From: Pseudomonas sp.
GTDB lineage: Bacteria; Pseudomonadota; Gammaproteobacteria; Pseudomonadales; Pseudomonadaceae
Assembly: GCA_029240955.1 (NCBI GenBank)
Contig: JARDZH010000193.1
Span: 1 to 5,389, forward strand
Direction of reading: 5' to 3'
Length of the DNA stretch: 5,389 bases
In this document: in pieces, positions 1-5,389 of the stretch
Layout: each line of letters opens with the position of its first letter
Position numbering within the stretch: position 1 is the stretch's first letter
Translations under genes and position numbers: made by a program
The notes under the pieces: model-generated
The model's database searches: none
The model's input: only the letters and a program-made list of their open reading frames with translations
What the model was told of the DNA's origin: nothing

Positions 1-328
1 CATCTCGCAGAACATTCGCAGGCCTGCCGATATTGCAGCGCGCTATGGCGGAGAAGAGTTTGTGGTGGTCCTGCCGGAAACCGATCTGCCCGGCGCCCTT
101 GCACGCGGCGAGCAGATCCGCCGTGCCGTTGAGCAAGTACCGCTGTTCGACGGCGCTGAGCGGCCTGTCACAGTCAGCATCGGCGTGGCGTCGATGTCTG
201 TCATGCCGTGGCATAAACTTGAAGCGTTCTTCGGTCAGGCTGACAAAGCGTTGTATCAGGCGAAAAACAACGGCCGGAATCGGGTCGAGCATCGCGTGAT
301 CATTGCCGACAGGCCGCTGGACGTCTGA
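1..328 (+). CDS. GGDEF-domain diguanylate cyclase, C-terminal part (5' truncated by window)
   Basis: The first complete codon is at base 2; 108 residues are visible before the TGA at 326-328. The fragment is the second half of a GGDEF domain, which makes cyclic di-GMP from two GTP. The catalytic GGEEF signature is at visible residues 16-20 (bases 47-61). An RxxD motif (RPAD, visible residues 7-10) lies exactly five residues before it, matching the product-binding inhibitory I-site of feedback-controlled cyclases. The later conserved blocks TVSIGVA and ADKALYQAKNNGRN, the usual C-terminal signature, are present, and the protein ends shortly after, so GGDEF is the last domain and there is no EAL domain behind it. 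Known for the family: an intact GG(D/E)EF usually means active synthesis. The N-terminal sensory or membrane part is outside the window, so the signal and the specific gene cannot be named. A terminator follows directly. Confidence 0.93.
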   Translation, partial: ISQNIRRPADIAARYGGEEFVVVLPETDLPGALARGEQIRRAVEQVPLFDGAERPVTVSIGVASMSVMPWHKLEAFFGQADKALYQAKNNGRNRVEHRVIIADRPLDV

Positions 329-335
329 CGAGCAT

Positions 336-365
336 AAAAAAACGCCAGGCATGCCTGGCGTTTTT
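336..365. terminator. Bidirectional rho-independent terminator
   Basis: Bases 338-365 form a perfect 28-nt palindrome. The GC-rich stem is CGCCAGGC/GCCTGGCG, flanked by an A tract (336-342) on the left and a T tract (361-365) on the right. It reads as a stem plus U-tract on both strands. It sits 7 nt after the GGDEF gene stop (plus strand) and about 20 nt after the DUF2383 gene stop (minus strand), so it should end both convergent transcripts. Confidence 0.92.
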
Positions 366-385
366 GCTGGAGCGCGGTCGGTCGA

Positions 386-856
386 TTACGACTGACGACG
401 TACCTGGTCACGCAGCGCCTTGACCTGGTCATGGTTACGCTGGGTGCCGTCCAGTTGCTTCTGGATCAGGCCAATCACGTTGGCTGGCAGAGACTTCTCG
501 GTAGCCTTCTGCAGTGCTTCCTTGTACGACTTGAGGGCGACGTCTTCACCGCGCTCAACTTCGTTCAGGATAGCTTCGTCGCTTTTGCCGGTGACCAGAG
601 ATTTCAGGTCAACCCATGCGCGGTGCAGGGAGCCGGAAACGCTAGACGAAGTTTCCGGGTCGCCGCCCAGAGCACGTACTTCGGATTGCAGCTCACGCAC
701 TGCGGTAGCGCAGTCGGAGGCGCGAGACAGGAAGAAAGTCTTCAGTTGTGGGTTCTTCAGGTCTTCAGCGCTGGTTTCAAAACCTTTCTGGCCGTCCTTG
801 CTGGTTTCGATCAGGTCGTTCAGCAGGTCGATAGATTCTTTGTTGATATCAGTCAT
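386..856 (-). CDS. PA2169-family (DUF2383) four-helix-bundle protein
   Basis: 156 residues, normal for the PA2169 family. It is a small soluble protein with no signal peptide or membrane segment. The sequence is almost entirely amphipathic helix: a first helix around residues 5-32, a second around 36-64 ending in GGDPE, a linker with GSLHRAWVDLKS (about 75-86), a third around 92-118 containing EVERGEDVALKSYKEAL, and a fourth over the last 30 residues. This fits the ferritin-like DUF2383 bundle; the biochemical function is unknown and metal binding is not demonstrated. The ATG at 856 is preferred because AAGGA stands 8 nt upstream on the minus strand. A TTG two codons further upstream would overlap that spacing and is less likely. 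The gene is monocistronic: it ends at a shared terminator and has its own upstream region with a candidate sigma-54 promoter. Family members are often reported as stress or stationary-phase proteins, but that role is inferred here. Confidence 0.9.
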   Translation of the reverse strand: MTDINKESIDLLNDLIETSKDGQKGFETSAEDLKNPQLKTFFLSRASDCATAVRELQSEVRALGGDPETSSSVSGSLHRAWVDLKSLVTGKSDEAILNEVERGEDVALKSYKEALQKATEKSLPANVIGLIQKQLDGTQRNHDQVKALRDQVRRQS

Positions 857-864
857 CTTCAATA

Positions 865-869
865 TCCTT
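865..869 (-). promoter_or_regulatory. Ribosome binding site of the DUF2383 gene
   Basis: AAGGA on the minus strand, 8 nt before the ATG at 856. It supports this ATG over the in-frame TTG at 862, which would leave almost no spacing. Confidence 0.75.
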
Positions 870-910
870 CCAGGGCAGTTTAAGAAAAGTTTGATGCCTG
901 TATTGAATAT

Positions 911-926
911 TGCAGAGTGCGTGCCA
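911..926 (-). promoter_or_regulatory. Candidate sigma-54 (RpoN) -24/-12 promoter of the DUF2383 gene
   Basis: The minus strand reads TGGCACGCACTCTGCA. Against the RpoN consensus TGGCACG-N4-TTGC(A/T), the -24 block is a perfect match and the -12 block differs only in its first T (CTGC for TTGC). The invariant GG (924-925) and GC (912-913) are separated by exactly 10 nt, as required. Transcription would start near 900, leaving a leader of about 44 nt that contains the AAGGA ribosome site. I see no convincing sigma-70 pair in the same place. This is a sequence match only; RpoN dependence also needs an activator. Confidence 0.55.
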
Positions 927-996
927 GTTTTTGCCGCTTGAATAAACCTTTATAAATCAATCGCTTAACAGAATTTTTACATATCCCGATCGTTCT

Positions 997-1031
997 TTCT
1001 GCATGAACTGTCGTTTTGACCTCATGCAGAA
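997..1031. repeat. Perfect 10-bp inverted repeat with 15-nt spacer (possible activator or operator site)
   Basis: TTCTGCATGA (997-1006) and TCATGCAGAA (1022-1031) are exact reverse complements. The spacer contains a smaller inverted pair, GTC (1010-1012) and GAC (1018-1020). The repeat lies in the divergent intergenic region. Its centre is about 115 bp upstream of the predicted RpoN start of the DUF2383 gene, a typical distance for an enhancer-binding protein, and about 60 bp upstream of the DUF3820 start codon. It has no U-tract, so it is not a terminator. It could be a protein-binding site or a stem-loop in the DUF3820 leader RNA. Confidence 0.6.
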
Positions 1032-1076
1032 TGCATGTAAGGTCCGGTCTCCCCTGCTCCAGTACGCGTATCGATC

Positions 1077-1313
1077 ATGAATCCCGAAAAACTCAAACTG
1101 CTGGTGACCCGTGAAATGCCGTTCGGCAAATACAAAGGGCGCCTGATTGCCGACCTGCCCGGCCATTATCTGAACTGGTTTGCCCGTGAGGGGTTTCCAC
1201 AAGGCGAGCTGGGCGGTCTGCTGGCGCTGATGCAGGAAATCGACCACAACGGCCTGAGCGCCCTGCTCGATCCGTTGCGCACACGCCCGCGTCAGTCTTT
1301 CAAAGACCGCTGA
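1077..1313 (+). CDS. DUF3820 family protein (putative quorum-sensing-regulated virulence factor family)
   Basis: A 78-residue soluble protein. It carries the family hallmark MPFGKYKG (residues 14-21), followed by a second conserved block LPGHYLNWFAREGFPQGELG (27-46) and a helical tail. These match the small DUF3820 family (Pfam also calls it QSregVF_b, putative quorum-sensing-regulated virulence factor). The molecular function is not established and the virulence label should be treated cautiously; the fold-like core has been compared to nucleic-acid-associated small domains only by inference. The ATG at 1077 is the only usable start: an in-frame stop is at 1038 and no GTG or TTG lies between. 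No Shine-Dalgarno is visible in the 20 nt before it. The gene stands alone, divergent from the DUF2383 gene and convergent with eda. Confidence 0.85.
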   Translation: MNPEKLKLLVTREMPFGKYKGRLIADLPGHYLNWFAREGFPQGELGGLLALMQEIDHNGLSALLDPLRTRPRQSFKDR

Positions 1314-1335
1314 ACAGCAGAGGGAGAGTGCAGAT

Positions 1336-1370
1336 AAAAAACATGGCGCTCCGGACCAGGGAGCACCATG
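1336..1370 (-). terminator. Rho-independent terminator of the zwf-pgl-eda operon
   Basis: On the minus strand an 11-bp stem (1360-1370 with 1342-1352, one C/A mismatch, 7-nt loop) is followed directly by six T (bases 1341-1336). It lies about 77 nt past the eda stop codon. On the plus strand the stem has no following T run, so it should act mainly on the operon transcript rather than on the convergent DUF3820 message. Confidence 0.85.
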
Positions 1371-1446
1371 AAAGACCAAACAACCAACAACAACTTCTGT
1401 GAGGGCCGCCAGCACGGGGATCGCGCTGACGGCTGGCAATACGGTT

Positions 1447-2121
1447 TTACTCGAACAGCGCCAGCGCCTGTGCCGTGGCTTCCTGGATCCGGCCCCAGTC
1501 GCCGTTCTTGACCCATTCGTTATCGATCATCCAGGTGCCGCCGACGCACATGACGTTGGACAGTGCCATGTAGCTTTTCAGGTTCTGCTCATTGACGCCG
1601 CCAGTCGGGCAAAAGCGCACTTCATTGAAGGGGCCGCCCAACGCTTTGAGCGCGCCGACGCCGCCGCTGATCTCGGCAGGAAACAGCTTGAAGCGGCGAT
1701 AGCCCATGCCGTAGCCGATCATGATTTCCGAGGCGCTGCTGATGCCTGGCAGCAAAGGCAGCGGGCTTTCAAGTGCCGCTTCCAGCAGATCGTGAGTACT
1801 GCCGGGCGTGACGATGAACTGAGCACCTGCCGCTTCGGCATCGGCCAGCATGTGGCGGTCGAGAATCGTACCCGCGCCGACGCACAATTCCGGACGCTGC
1901 TCGCGCAGGATGCGGATCGCGCTCAGGCCGAACGCTGAACGCAGCGTGACCTCAAGCGCCGTCAGACCGCCGGCCGCCAGCGCGTCGGCCAGCGGCAAAA
2001 CGTCTTCATCCCGCAAAATGGTGATGACTGGCAGAATTCTGGCTTTCGCACAGAGCTCGTCGATCTGGGCAATCTTGTTCGCCATGCTGCTCTGCGGCTG
2101 ACTGTTTTCGTTTTTGTTCAT
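1447..2121 (-). CDS. eda: KDPG/KHG aldolase (2-dehydro-3-deoxy-phosphogluconate aldolase)
   Basis: 224 residues, cytoplasmic class I aldolase. It cleaves 2-keto-3-deoxy-6-phosphogluconate to pyruvate and glyceraldehyde-3-phosphate, the last step of the Entner-Doudoroff pathway; the family also acts on 4-hydroxy-2-oxoglutarate. It is a single TIM barrel with the family motifs in order: PVITILRDED (31-40), ALEVTLR (55-61) with the catalytic Glu57, VGAGT (81-85), TPGSTHDLL (105-113), LPGIS (124-128), RFKLFPAE (143-150) with Schiff-base Lys145, RFCPTGGV, and a C-terminal phosphate-binding VGGTWM. The ATG at 2121 is chosen because AGGAA lies 5 nt upstream; the internal ATG at 2085 has no good ribosome site. 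The first 12 or so residues are polar and extend past the E. coli enzyme (about 213 residues). It is the last gene of the operon, 32 nt after pgl, followed by a terminator. Confidence 0.97.
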   Translation of the reverse strand: MNKNENSQPQSSMANKIAQIDELCAKARILPVITILRDEDVLPLADALAAGGLTALEVTLRSAFGLSAIRILREQRPELCVGAGTILDRHMLADAEAAGAQFIVTPGSTHDLLEAALESPLPLLPGISSASEIMIGYGMGYRRFKLFPAEISGGVGALKALGGPFNEVRFCPTGGVNEQNLKSYMALSNVMCVGGTWMIDNEWVKNGDWGRIQEATAQALALFE

Positions 2122-2126
2122 GGCGG

Positions 2127-2131
2127 TTCCT
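2127..2131 (-). promoter_or_regulatory. Ribosome binding site of eda
   Basis: AGGAA on the minus strand, 5 nt before the ATG at 2121. It decides the longer start over the internal ATG at 2085 and an unsupported upstream extension that would run into pgl. Confidence 0.7.
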
Positions 2132-2153
2132 GTGCCTGTAGGACGTGTGGGGC

Positions 2154-2867
2154 TTATGAGCACCAGTAGATCTCAAGGGATGAATCGAGGAAGGCGCGCA
2201 CCGGCATGCGAGCGATGTCTTCGCTCGCCAGCGCCGCGCGCAGGGTGTCGAGTTTGGCCTGCCCGGAAATGGACAGAATCGGCAAACGGGCCGAGGCCAG
2301 CAGCTGTCGAGTCATGGTCAGGCGCTGACGCGGTACGCTGGGTGCCAGCATCGGCAGGCAGCGGCGCTCGCTTTGCAGGTCGAGCGCCTCAGCCAGATTC
2401 GGGCTGTCCGGGAACAGTGAAGCCGTATGACCGTCATCGCCCATGCCCAGAATCAGCACGTCGATGGGTGGCAGCTCGGCCAGGATGCGATCGGCGGCCT
2501 GCGCCGCCTCTTCAACGGTTGGCGCGACGGTGTACAGACCGACGAAACGGGCCTGCGCGGCCGGACCTTGCAGCAGATGGCGCTGCAACAGCCCGGCATT
2601 GCTGTCGGGATGCTCGGTCGGCACCCAGCGCTCGTCGGCCAGGCTCACGACCACGTTCGACCAGTCCAGAGGCTGCTGCGCGAGGCTTTCGAAGAACGCG
2701 ACCGGGCTGCGGCCGCCGGACACCACCAGCGTGGCGGTGCCGTTTTCGTCGATGGCCGCGTTCAAGCGCGCGGCCACATTGGCTGCCAGCGTTTCGGCCA
2801 GCAGCTTGGGGTTATCGAACGTGTGAGCGGTCAGGCCAGCCGGCAGCTCAAGATCACATATCGCCAT
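2154..2867 (-). CDS. pgl: 6-phosphogluconolactonase
   Basis: 237 residues, the usual size for the SIS-like/NagB-fold lactonase (Pgl type, DevB family). It hydrolyses 6-phosphoglucono-1,5-lactone to 6-phosphogluconate in the cytoplasm, between Zwf and Edd. Motifs seen: LVVSGGRSP (47-55, phosphate binding), SLADERWVP (75-83), and [14 protein letters not shown] (140-153) with the catalytic-type histidine at 147. The start at 2867 is preferred because GGGAG lies 8 nt upstream and the protein then begins MAICDLEL, like other Pseudomonas Pgl proteins. The ATG five codons further upstream (2882) has no ribosome site. The first 14 nt overlap the end of zwf in another frame, which suggests translational coupling. 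The eda gene follows after 32 nt. Confidence 0.96.
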   Translation of the reverse strand: MAICDLELPAGLTAHTFDNPKLLAETLAANVAARLNAAIDENGTATLVVSGGRSPVAFFESLAQQPLDWSNVVVSLADERWVPTEHPDSNAGLLQRHLLQGPAAQARFVGLYTVAPTVEEAAQAADRILAELPPIDVLILGMGDDGHTASLFPDSPNLAEALDLQSERRCLPMLAPSVPRQRLTMTRQLLASARLPILSISGQAKLDTLRAALASEDIARMPVRAFLDSSLEIYWCS

Positions 2868-4323
2868 ACCAGGATCTCCCATCGCGAGTAATCAGGGCAA
2901 TGGAGCTCATCGGTCCCCAGGACCCGGCCGCATAAGGCTTGGGCGCATCGCCTGCCTTCTTCCAGCCGGCGATCAGTTGATCGCACCATTGCCACGCGTA
3001 CTCGATTTCATCTTTACGGACAAACAGGTTCTGATTGCCACGCATGACTTCCAGCAACAACCGCTCATACGCGTCGGGGACCCGAGCGCTGCGGTAGGTG
3101 TCGGAAAAATTCAGTTGCAACGGACCGCTGCGCAGCTGCATGCCTTTGTCCAGGCCCTGATCCTTGGTCATCACCTGCAGGGAAATGCCCTCGTCAGGCT
3201 GCAGGCGGATGATCAGGCGGTTGCTGATCTGCAAACGCTGTTCAGGCGCGAAGATGTAGTGCGGCGGTTCTTTGAAGTGGATCACGATCTGCGACAGCTT
3301 CTGCGGCATGCGCTTGCCGGTACGCAGGTAGAACGGTGTGCCCGACCAGCGCCAGTTGCGAATGTCGGCGCGCAGGGCGACGAAGGTTTCGGTGTCGCTC
3401 TGGGTGTTGGAATTCTCTTCTTCCAGGTAACCGGGCACTGCACGGCCTTCGCTGTAGCCTGCGGTGTACTGGCCGCGCACCACCTGAGTGGCGAGACGCT
3501 CCGGCGTGAATGGCACCAGCGCCTTGAGCACCTTGACCTTCTCGTCGCGGATGCTGTCGGCGGACAGGTCGCTGGGCGGGTCCATCGCGATCAGGCAGAG
3601 CAGTTGCAGCAGGTGGTTCTGGATCATATCGCGCAGCTGGCCGGCCTGATCGAAATAGCCCCAGCGTCCTTCGATGCCAACCTTTTCGGCCACGGTGATT
3701 TCCACGTGGGAAATGTGGTTCTGGTTCCACTGGGTTTCGAACAGGCTGTTGGCGAAACGCAGCGCAATCAGGTTCTGAACCGTGTCTTTACCCAGGTAAT
3801 GGTCGATGCGGTAAACGCGGTTTTCCGGGAAGAACTGCGCCACGGCGTCATTGACGCGCTGCGACGAGGCCAGGTCGTGGCCGATGGGTTTTTCCAGCAC
3901 AGCGCGGGTTCGATCGGCCAGCCCGACCGACGCCAGGTTTTCGCAGATGGCGCCGTACACCGAAGCCGGGGTAGCGAAGTAGGCGATCAGGGTCTCGGCG
4001 TTGCCCACACGCTCGGCCAGCGCGACATAGTCTTCGGCCCGCAGGAAGTCGACGTGCACATAGCTCAGACGAGCCTGAAAGCGCGCGACATGCTCGCTTT
4101 CCAGTTCAGCCTCGGGAATGAAGCGGTGCATGGATTTTTCGATGTACGCCAGGTGCGACTGCTCATCGCCCGGCTCACGGGCCAGAGCGAGGATTTTCGT
4201 GTCTTCGTGGAGCAGTCCGGCGCGATCTAGCTGATAAAGAGCCGGAAACAGCTTGCGCACAGCCAGGTCGCCAAGGGCGCCGAACAGGGCAAAGGTACAC
4301 GGCTCAACCGTAATTAGGGGCAT
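2854..4323 (-). CDS. zwf: Glucose-6-phosphate 1-dehydrogenase
   Basis: 489 residues, full length for a bacterial enzyme. It oxidises glucose-6-phosphate to 6-phosphogluconolactone with NAD(P)+, feeding the Entner-Doudoroff and pentose-phosphate routes and supplying NADPH against oxidative stress. The N-terminal Rossmann domain has the dinucleotide motif [17 protein letters not shown] (14-30). EKPIGHDL (144-151) is followed by the active-site signature RIDHYLGKD (172-180), with substrate-binding and catalytic His/Lys residues. The C-terminal domain includes the conserved [11 protein letters not shown] and WRWSGTPFY blocks. The sequence closely resembles the Pseudomonas zwf-1 type from memory. 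The ATG at 4323 gives the expected [16 protein letters not shown] start, but only a weak purine stretch (AAAAGAA) precedes it, so initiation may be modest. It is the first gene of zwf-pgl-eda, divergent from hexR, and very probably repressed by HexR. Confidence 0.98.
   Translation of the reverse strand: MPLITVEPCTFALFGALGDLAVRKLFPALYQLDRAGLLHEDTKILALAREPGDEQSHLAYIEKSMHRFIPEAELESEHVARFQARLSYVHVDFLRAEDYVALAERVGNAETLIAYFATPASVYGAICENLASVGLADRTRAVLEKPIGHDLASSQRVNDAVAQFFPENRVYRIDHYLGKDTVQNLIALRFANSLFETQWNQNHISHVEITVAEKVGIEGRWGYFDQAGQLRDMIQNHLLQLLCLIAMDPPSDLSADSIRDEKVKVLKALVPFTPERLATQVVRGQYTAGYSEGRAVPGYLEEENSNTQSDTETFVALRADIRNWRWSGTPFYLRTGKRMPQKLSQIVIHFKEPPHYIFAPEQRLQISNRLIIRLQPDEGISLQVMTKDQGLDKGMQLRSGPLQLNFSDTYRSARVPDAYERLLLEVMRGNQNLFVRKDEIEYAWQWCDQLIAGWKKAGDAPKPYAAGSWGPMSSIALITRDGRSWYGDM
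2876..2880 (-). promoter_or_regulatory. Ribosome binding site of pgl, inside the zwf 3' end
   Basis: GGGAG on the minus strand, 8 nt before the ATG at 2867. It lies within the last codons of zwf, so ribosomes finishing zwf pass over it. It favours 2867 over 2882 as the pgl start. Confidence 0.7.
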
Positions 4324-4388
4324 AATGTTGGTTCTTTTATCAAGTTAAGCTACAAATACCTTTTTTAAAGGCGTTACTCAAGGCCATA

Positions 4389-4405
4389 TGTAGTAATAAC
4401 CACAA
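4389..4405. promoter_or_regulatory. Candidate HexR operator in the zwf-hexR intergenic region
   Basis: The minus strand reads TTGTGGT-TATT-ACTACA, an imperfect palindrome with arms TGTGGT and ACTACA differing at one position. It resembles the HexR site (described as TTGT-N7/8-ACAA in P. putida, and a longer TTGTA-rich palindrome in other proteobacteria), but the gap between TTGT and ACA here is 10 nt and the last base is T instead of A. The position, 65-80 nt upstream of the zwf start codon, suits repression of zwf. The exact zwf and hexR core promoters could not be fixed: TTGAGT (4381-4376) with TATTTG (4358-4353), 17 nt apart on the minus strand, is one weak possibility. Confidence 0.42.
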
Positions 4406-4483
4406 CATTGTCGTGAAAAGCATATTCCAGTGGTGATCAACACAGGCCCTCAGTACGATAGGCCACCTTTGCTACAGGCTAAA

Positions 4484-4499
4484 GAGCTAAAAAAAGCTC
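4484..4499. repeat. Small inverted repeat with A6 loop upstream of hexR
   Basis: GAGCT (4484-4488) and AGCTC (4495-4499) flank six A. A 5-bp stem is too weak for a terminator. It would lie in the hexR leader or promoter, 42 nt before the start codon. Its role is unknown. Confidence 0.35.
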
Positions 4500-4540
4500 A
4501 CGCCCAAACCGTTGGTGAATCTGCCCGACAAGGACTTTGA

Positions 4541-5389
4541 ATGGACCGTGTTAGAAACCTCCTGGAGCAGATCCAGGGCCGACTCGATGAGCTGAACAAG
4601 GCGGAGCGCAAAGTCGCCGAAGTGATCCTGCTCAACCCGCAGATGGCGACGCGGCTGAGCATCGCAGCGCTCGCGCAGGCCGCCAAGGTCAGCGAGCCGA
4701 CGGTCAACCGCTTCTGCCGCTCGTTCAACGTCAGCGGCTATCCCGAGCTCAAGCTGCAACTGGCGCAGAGCCTTGCAAGCGGCGCGGCCTACGTGAGCCG
4801 TGCGGTGGAAGCCGACGACAATCCCGAGGCTTACACCCAGAAGATTTTTGGCAGCGCCATTGCGTCGCTCGACAGTGCTTGTCAGCAGCTCGACCCGACG
4901 CTGATCAGCAAGTCGGTCGACATGTTGATTCAGGCGCGGCAGATCCACTTCTTCGGGCTGGGTGCTTCGGCGCCGGTGGCACTGGATGCGCAGCACAAAT
5001 TCTTTCGTTTCAACCTGGCGGTGACGGCCCACGCTGACGTGCTGATGCAGCGCATGATCGCGTCCGTGGCGCACACCGGCGAGCTGTTCGTGATCATTTC
5101 CTATACAGGTCGTACGCGCGAGCTGGTGGAAGTCGCGCGCATTGCACGCGCCAACGGTGCTTCGGTGCTGGGCCTGACCGCAGCCGGCTCGCCGCTGGCG
5201 CAGGCCAGTACCGTGAGCCTCAACATTCCACTGCCGGAAGACACCGACATCTACATGCCGATGACCTCGCGGATCATTCAGCTGACCGTGCTGGACGTGC
5301 TGGCCACCGGCATGACCCTGCGCCGCGGCGTGGATTTCCAGCCGCATCTGCGCAAGATCAAGGAAAGCCTGAATGACAGCCGATATCCG
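4541..5389 (+). CDS. hexR: HexR, RpiR-family transcriptional repressor of glucose catabolism (3' end cut by window)
   Basis: 283 codons are open to the window edge with no stop; known HexR proteins are about 285-290 residues, so only a few codons are missing. The N-terminal RpiR helix-turn-helix spans about residues 1-77, with [20 protein letters not shown] and [12 protein letters not shown]. Arg57 and Arg60 occupy the recognition helix. The SIS sugar-phosphate domain spans about 125-260, with [14 protein letters not shown] (137-150) and [16 protein letters not shown]. Ser143 and Ser187 correspond, by a constant 3-residue shift, to the KDPG-contacting Ser140 and Ser184 reported for P. putida HexR, so effector binding looks intact. 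AAGGA ends 6 nt before the ATG. Known of the family: HexR represses zwf-pgl-eda, edd-glk and gap-1, and is released by KDPG. The divergent position next to zwf fits this. Confidence 0.96.
   Translation, partial: MDRVRNLLEQIQGRLDELNKAERKVAEVILLNPQMATRLSIAALAQAAKVSEPTVNRFCRSFNVSGYPELKLQLAQSLASGAAYVSRAVEADDNPEAYTQKIFGSAIASLDSACQQLDPTLISKSVDMLIQARQIHFFGLGASAPVALDAQHKFFRFNLAVTAHADVLMQRMIASVAHTGELFVIISYTGRTRELVEVARIARANGASVLGLTAAGSPLAQASTVSLNIPLPEDTDIYMPMTSRIIQLTVLDVLATGMTLRRGVDFQPHLRKIKESLNDSRYP

Noticed and set aside
420..941. Two overlapping plus-strand open frames opposite the DUF2383 gene
   Set aside because: They cross the gene and its control region, have no domain similarity, and the minus-strand protein is a clear family member.
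949..956. TTTATAAA as a -10 box for either divergent gene
   Set aside because: No acceptable -35 at 16-18 nt on either strand; AT-rich palindromes of this size are common in intergenic DNA.
1405..1437. GCCAGC/GCTGGC inverted repeat just after eda
   Set aside because: There is no T tract, arms are short and loop is long; the real terminator is the stem at 1342-1370.
957..1439. 160-codon minus-strand open frame across the DUF3820 gene
   Set aside because: It would run through the operon terminator and a conserved plus-strand gene, and has no recognisable product.
2114..2935. 273-codon open frame on the plus strand opposite pgl
   Set aside because: Arg/Pro/Ala-rich translation typical of a shadow frame; pgl motifs are intact on the minus strand.
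2977..4230. 417-codon open frame on the plus strand opposite zwf
   Set aside because: It is a mirror frame of a long GC-rich gene; the product has no recognisable domain and zwf is unambiguous on the other strand.
4487..5347. 286-codon open frame on the minus strand opposite hexR
   Set aside because: The product is His/Arg/Gln-rich low-information sequence, an antisense artefact of hexR codon use, with no ribosome site or family motif.

Overview
The window is typical core-chromosome sequence of a fluorescent Pseudomonas. The protein sequences and gene order fit the P. syringae/P. putida group, with P. syringae-like favoured from memory only. The main evidence is the compact zwf-pgl-eda operon on the minus strand with hexR divergent on the plus strand, an arrangement conserved in Pseudomonas. 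GC-rich codon use is even across all genes, and I see no IS element, integrase, tRNA, CRISPR array or other sign of recent transfer.

Layout, left to right. (1) 1-328, plus: the C-terminal end of a GGDEF diguanylate cyclase. (2) 336-365: a perfect-palindrome terminator shared with the convergent gene that follows. (3) 386-856, minus: a PA2169-family/DUF2383 four-helix-bundle protein. (4) 857-1076: a 220-bp divergent intergenic region. It holds a strong-looking sigma-54 (-24/-12) element facing the DUF2383 gene and a perfect 10-bp inverted repeat about 115 bp upstream of the predicted start. (5) 1077-1313, plus: a 78-residue DUF3820 protein with no clear Shine-Dalgarno. (6) 1336-1370: a terminator for the minus-strand operon. 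(7) 1447-4323, minus: eda, pgl and zwf, transcribed zwf to pgl to eda. (8) 4324-4540: a 217-bp divergent control region with a candidate HexR operator. (9) 4541 to the window end, plus: hexR, cut by the window a few codons short of its stop.

The right-hand genes form one circuit. Zwf oxidises glucose-6-phosphate to 6-phosphogluconolactone and makes NAD(P)H. Pgl hydrolyses the lactone to 6-phosphogluconate. Edd, encoded elsewhere, dehydrates it to KDPG, and Eda splits KDPG to pyruvate and glyceraldehyde-3-phosphate. HexR is the RpiR-type repressor of this Entner-Doudoroff route and is released from DNA by KDPG.

I found no obvious undescribed multi-gene system. The most interesting unexplained structure is the putative sigma-54 promoter plus distal inverted repeat in front of the uncharacterised DUF2383 gene. 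No gene-free stretch exceeds 300 bases.
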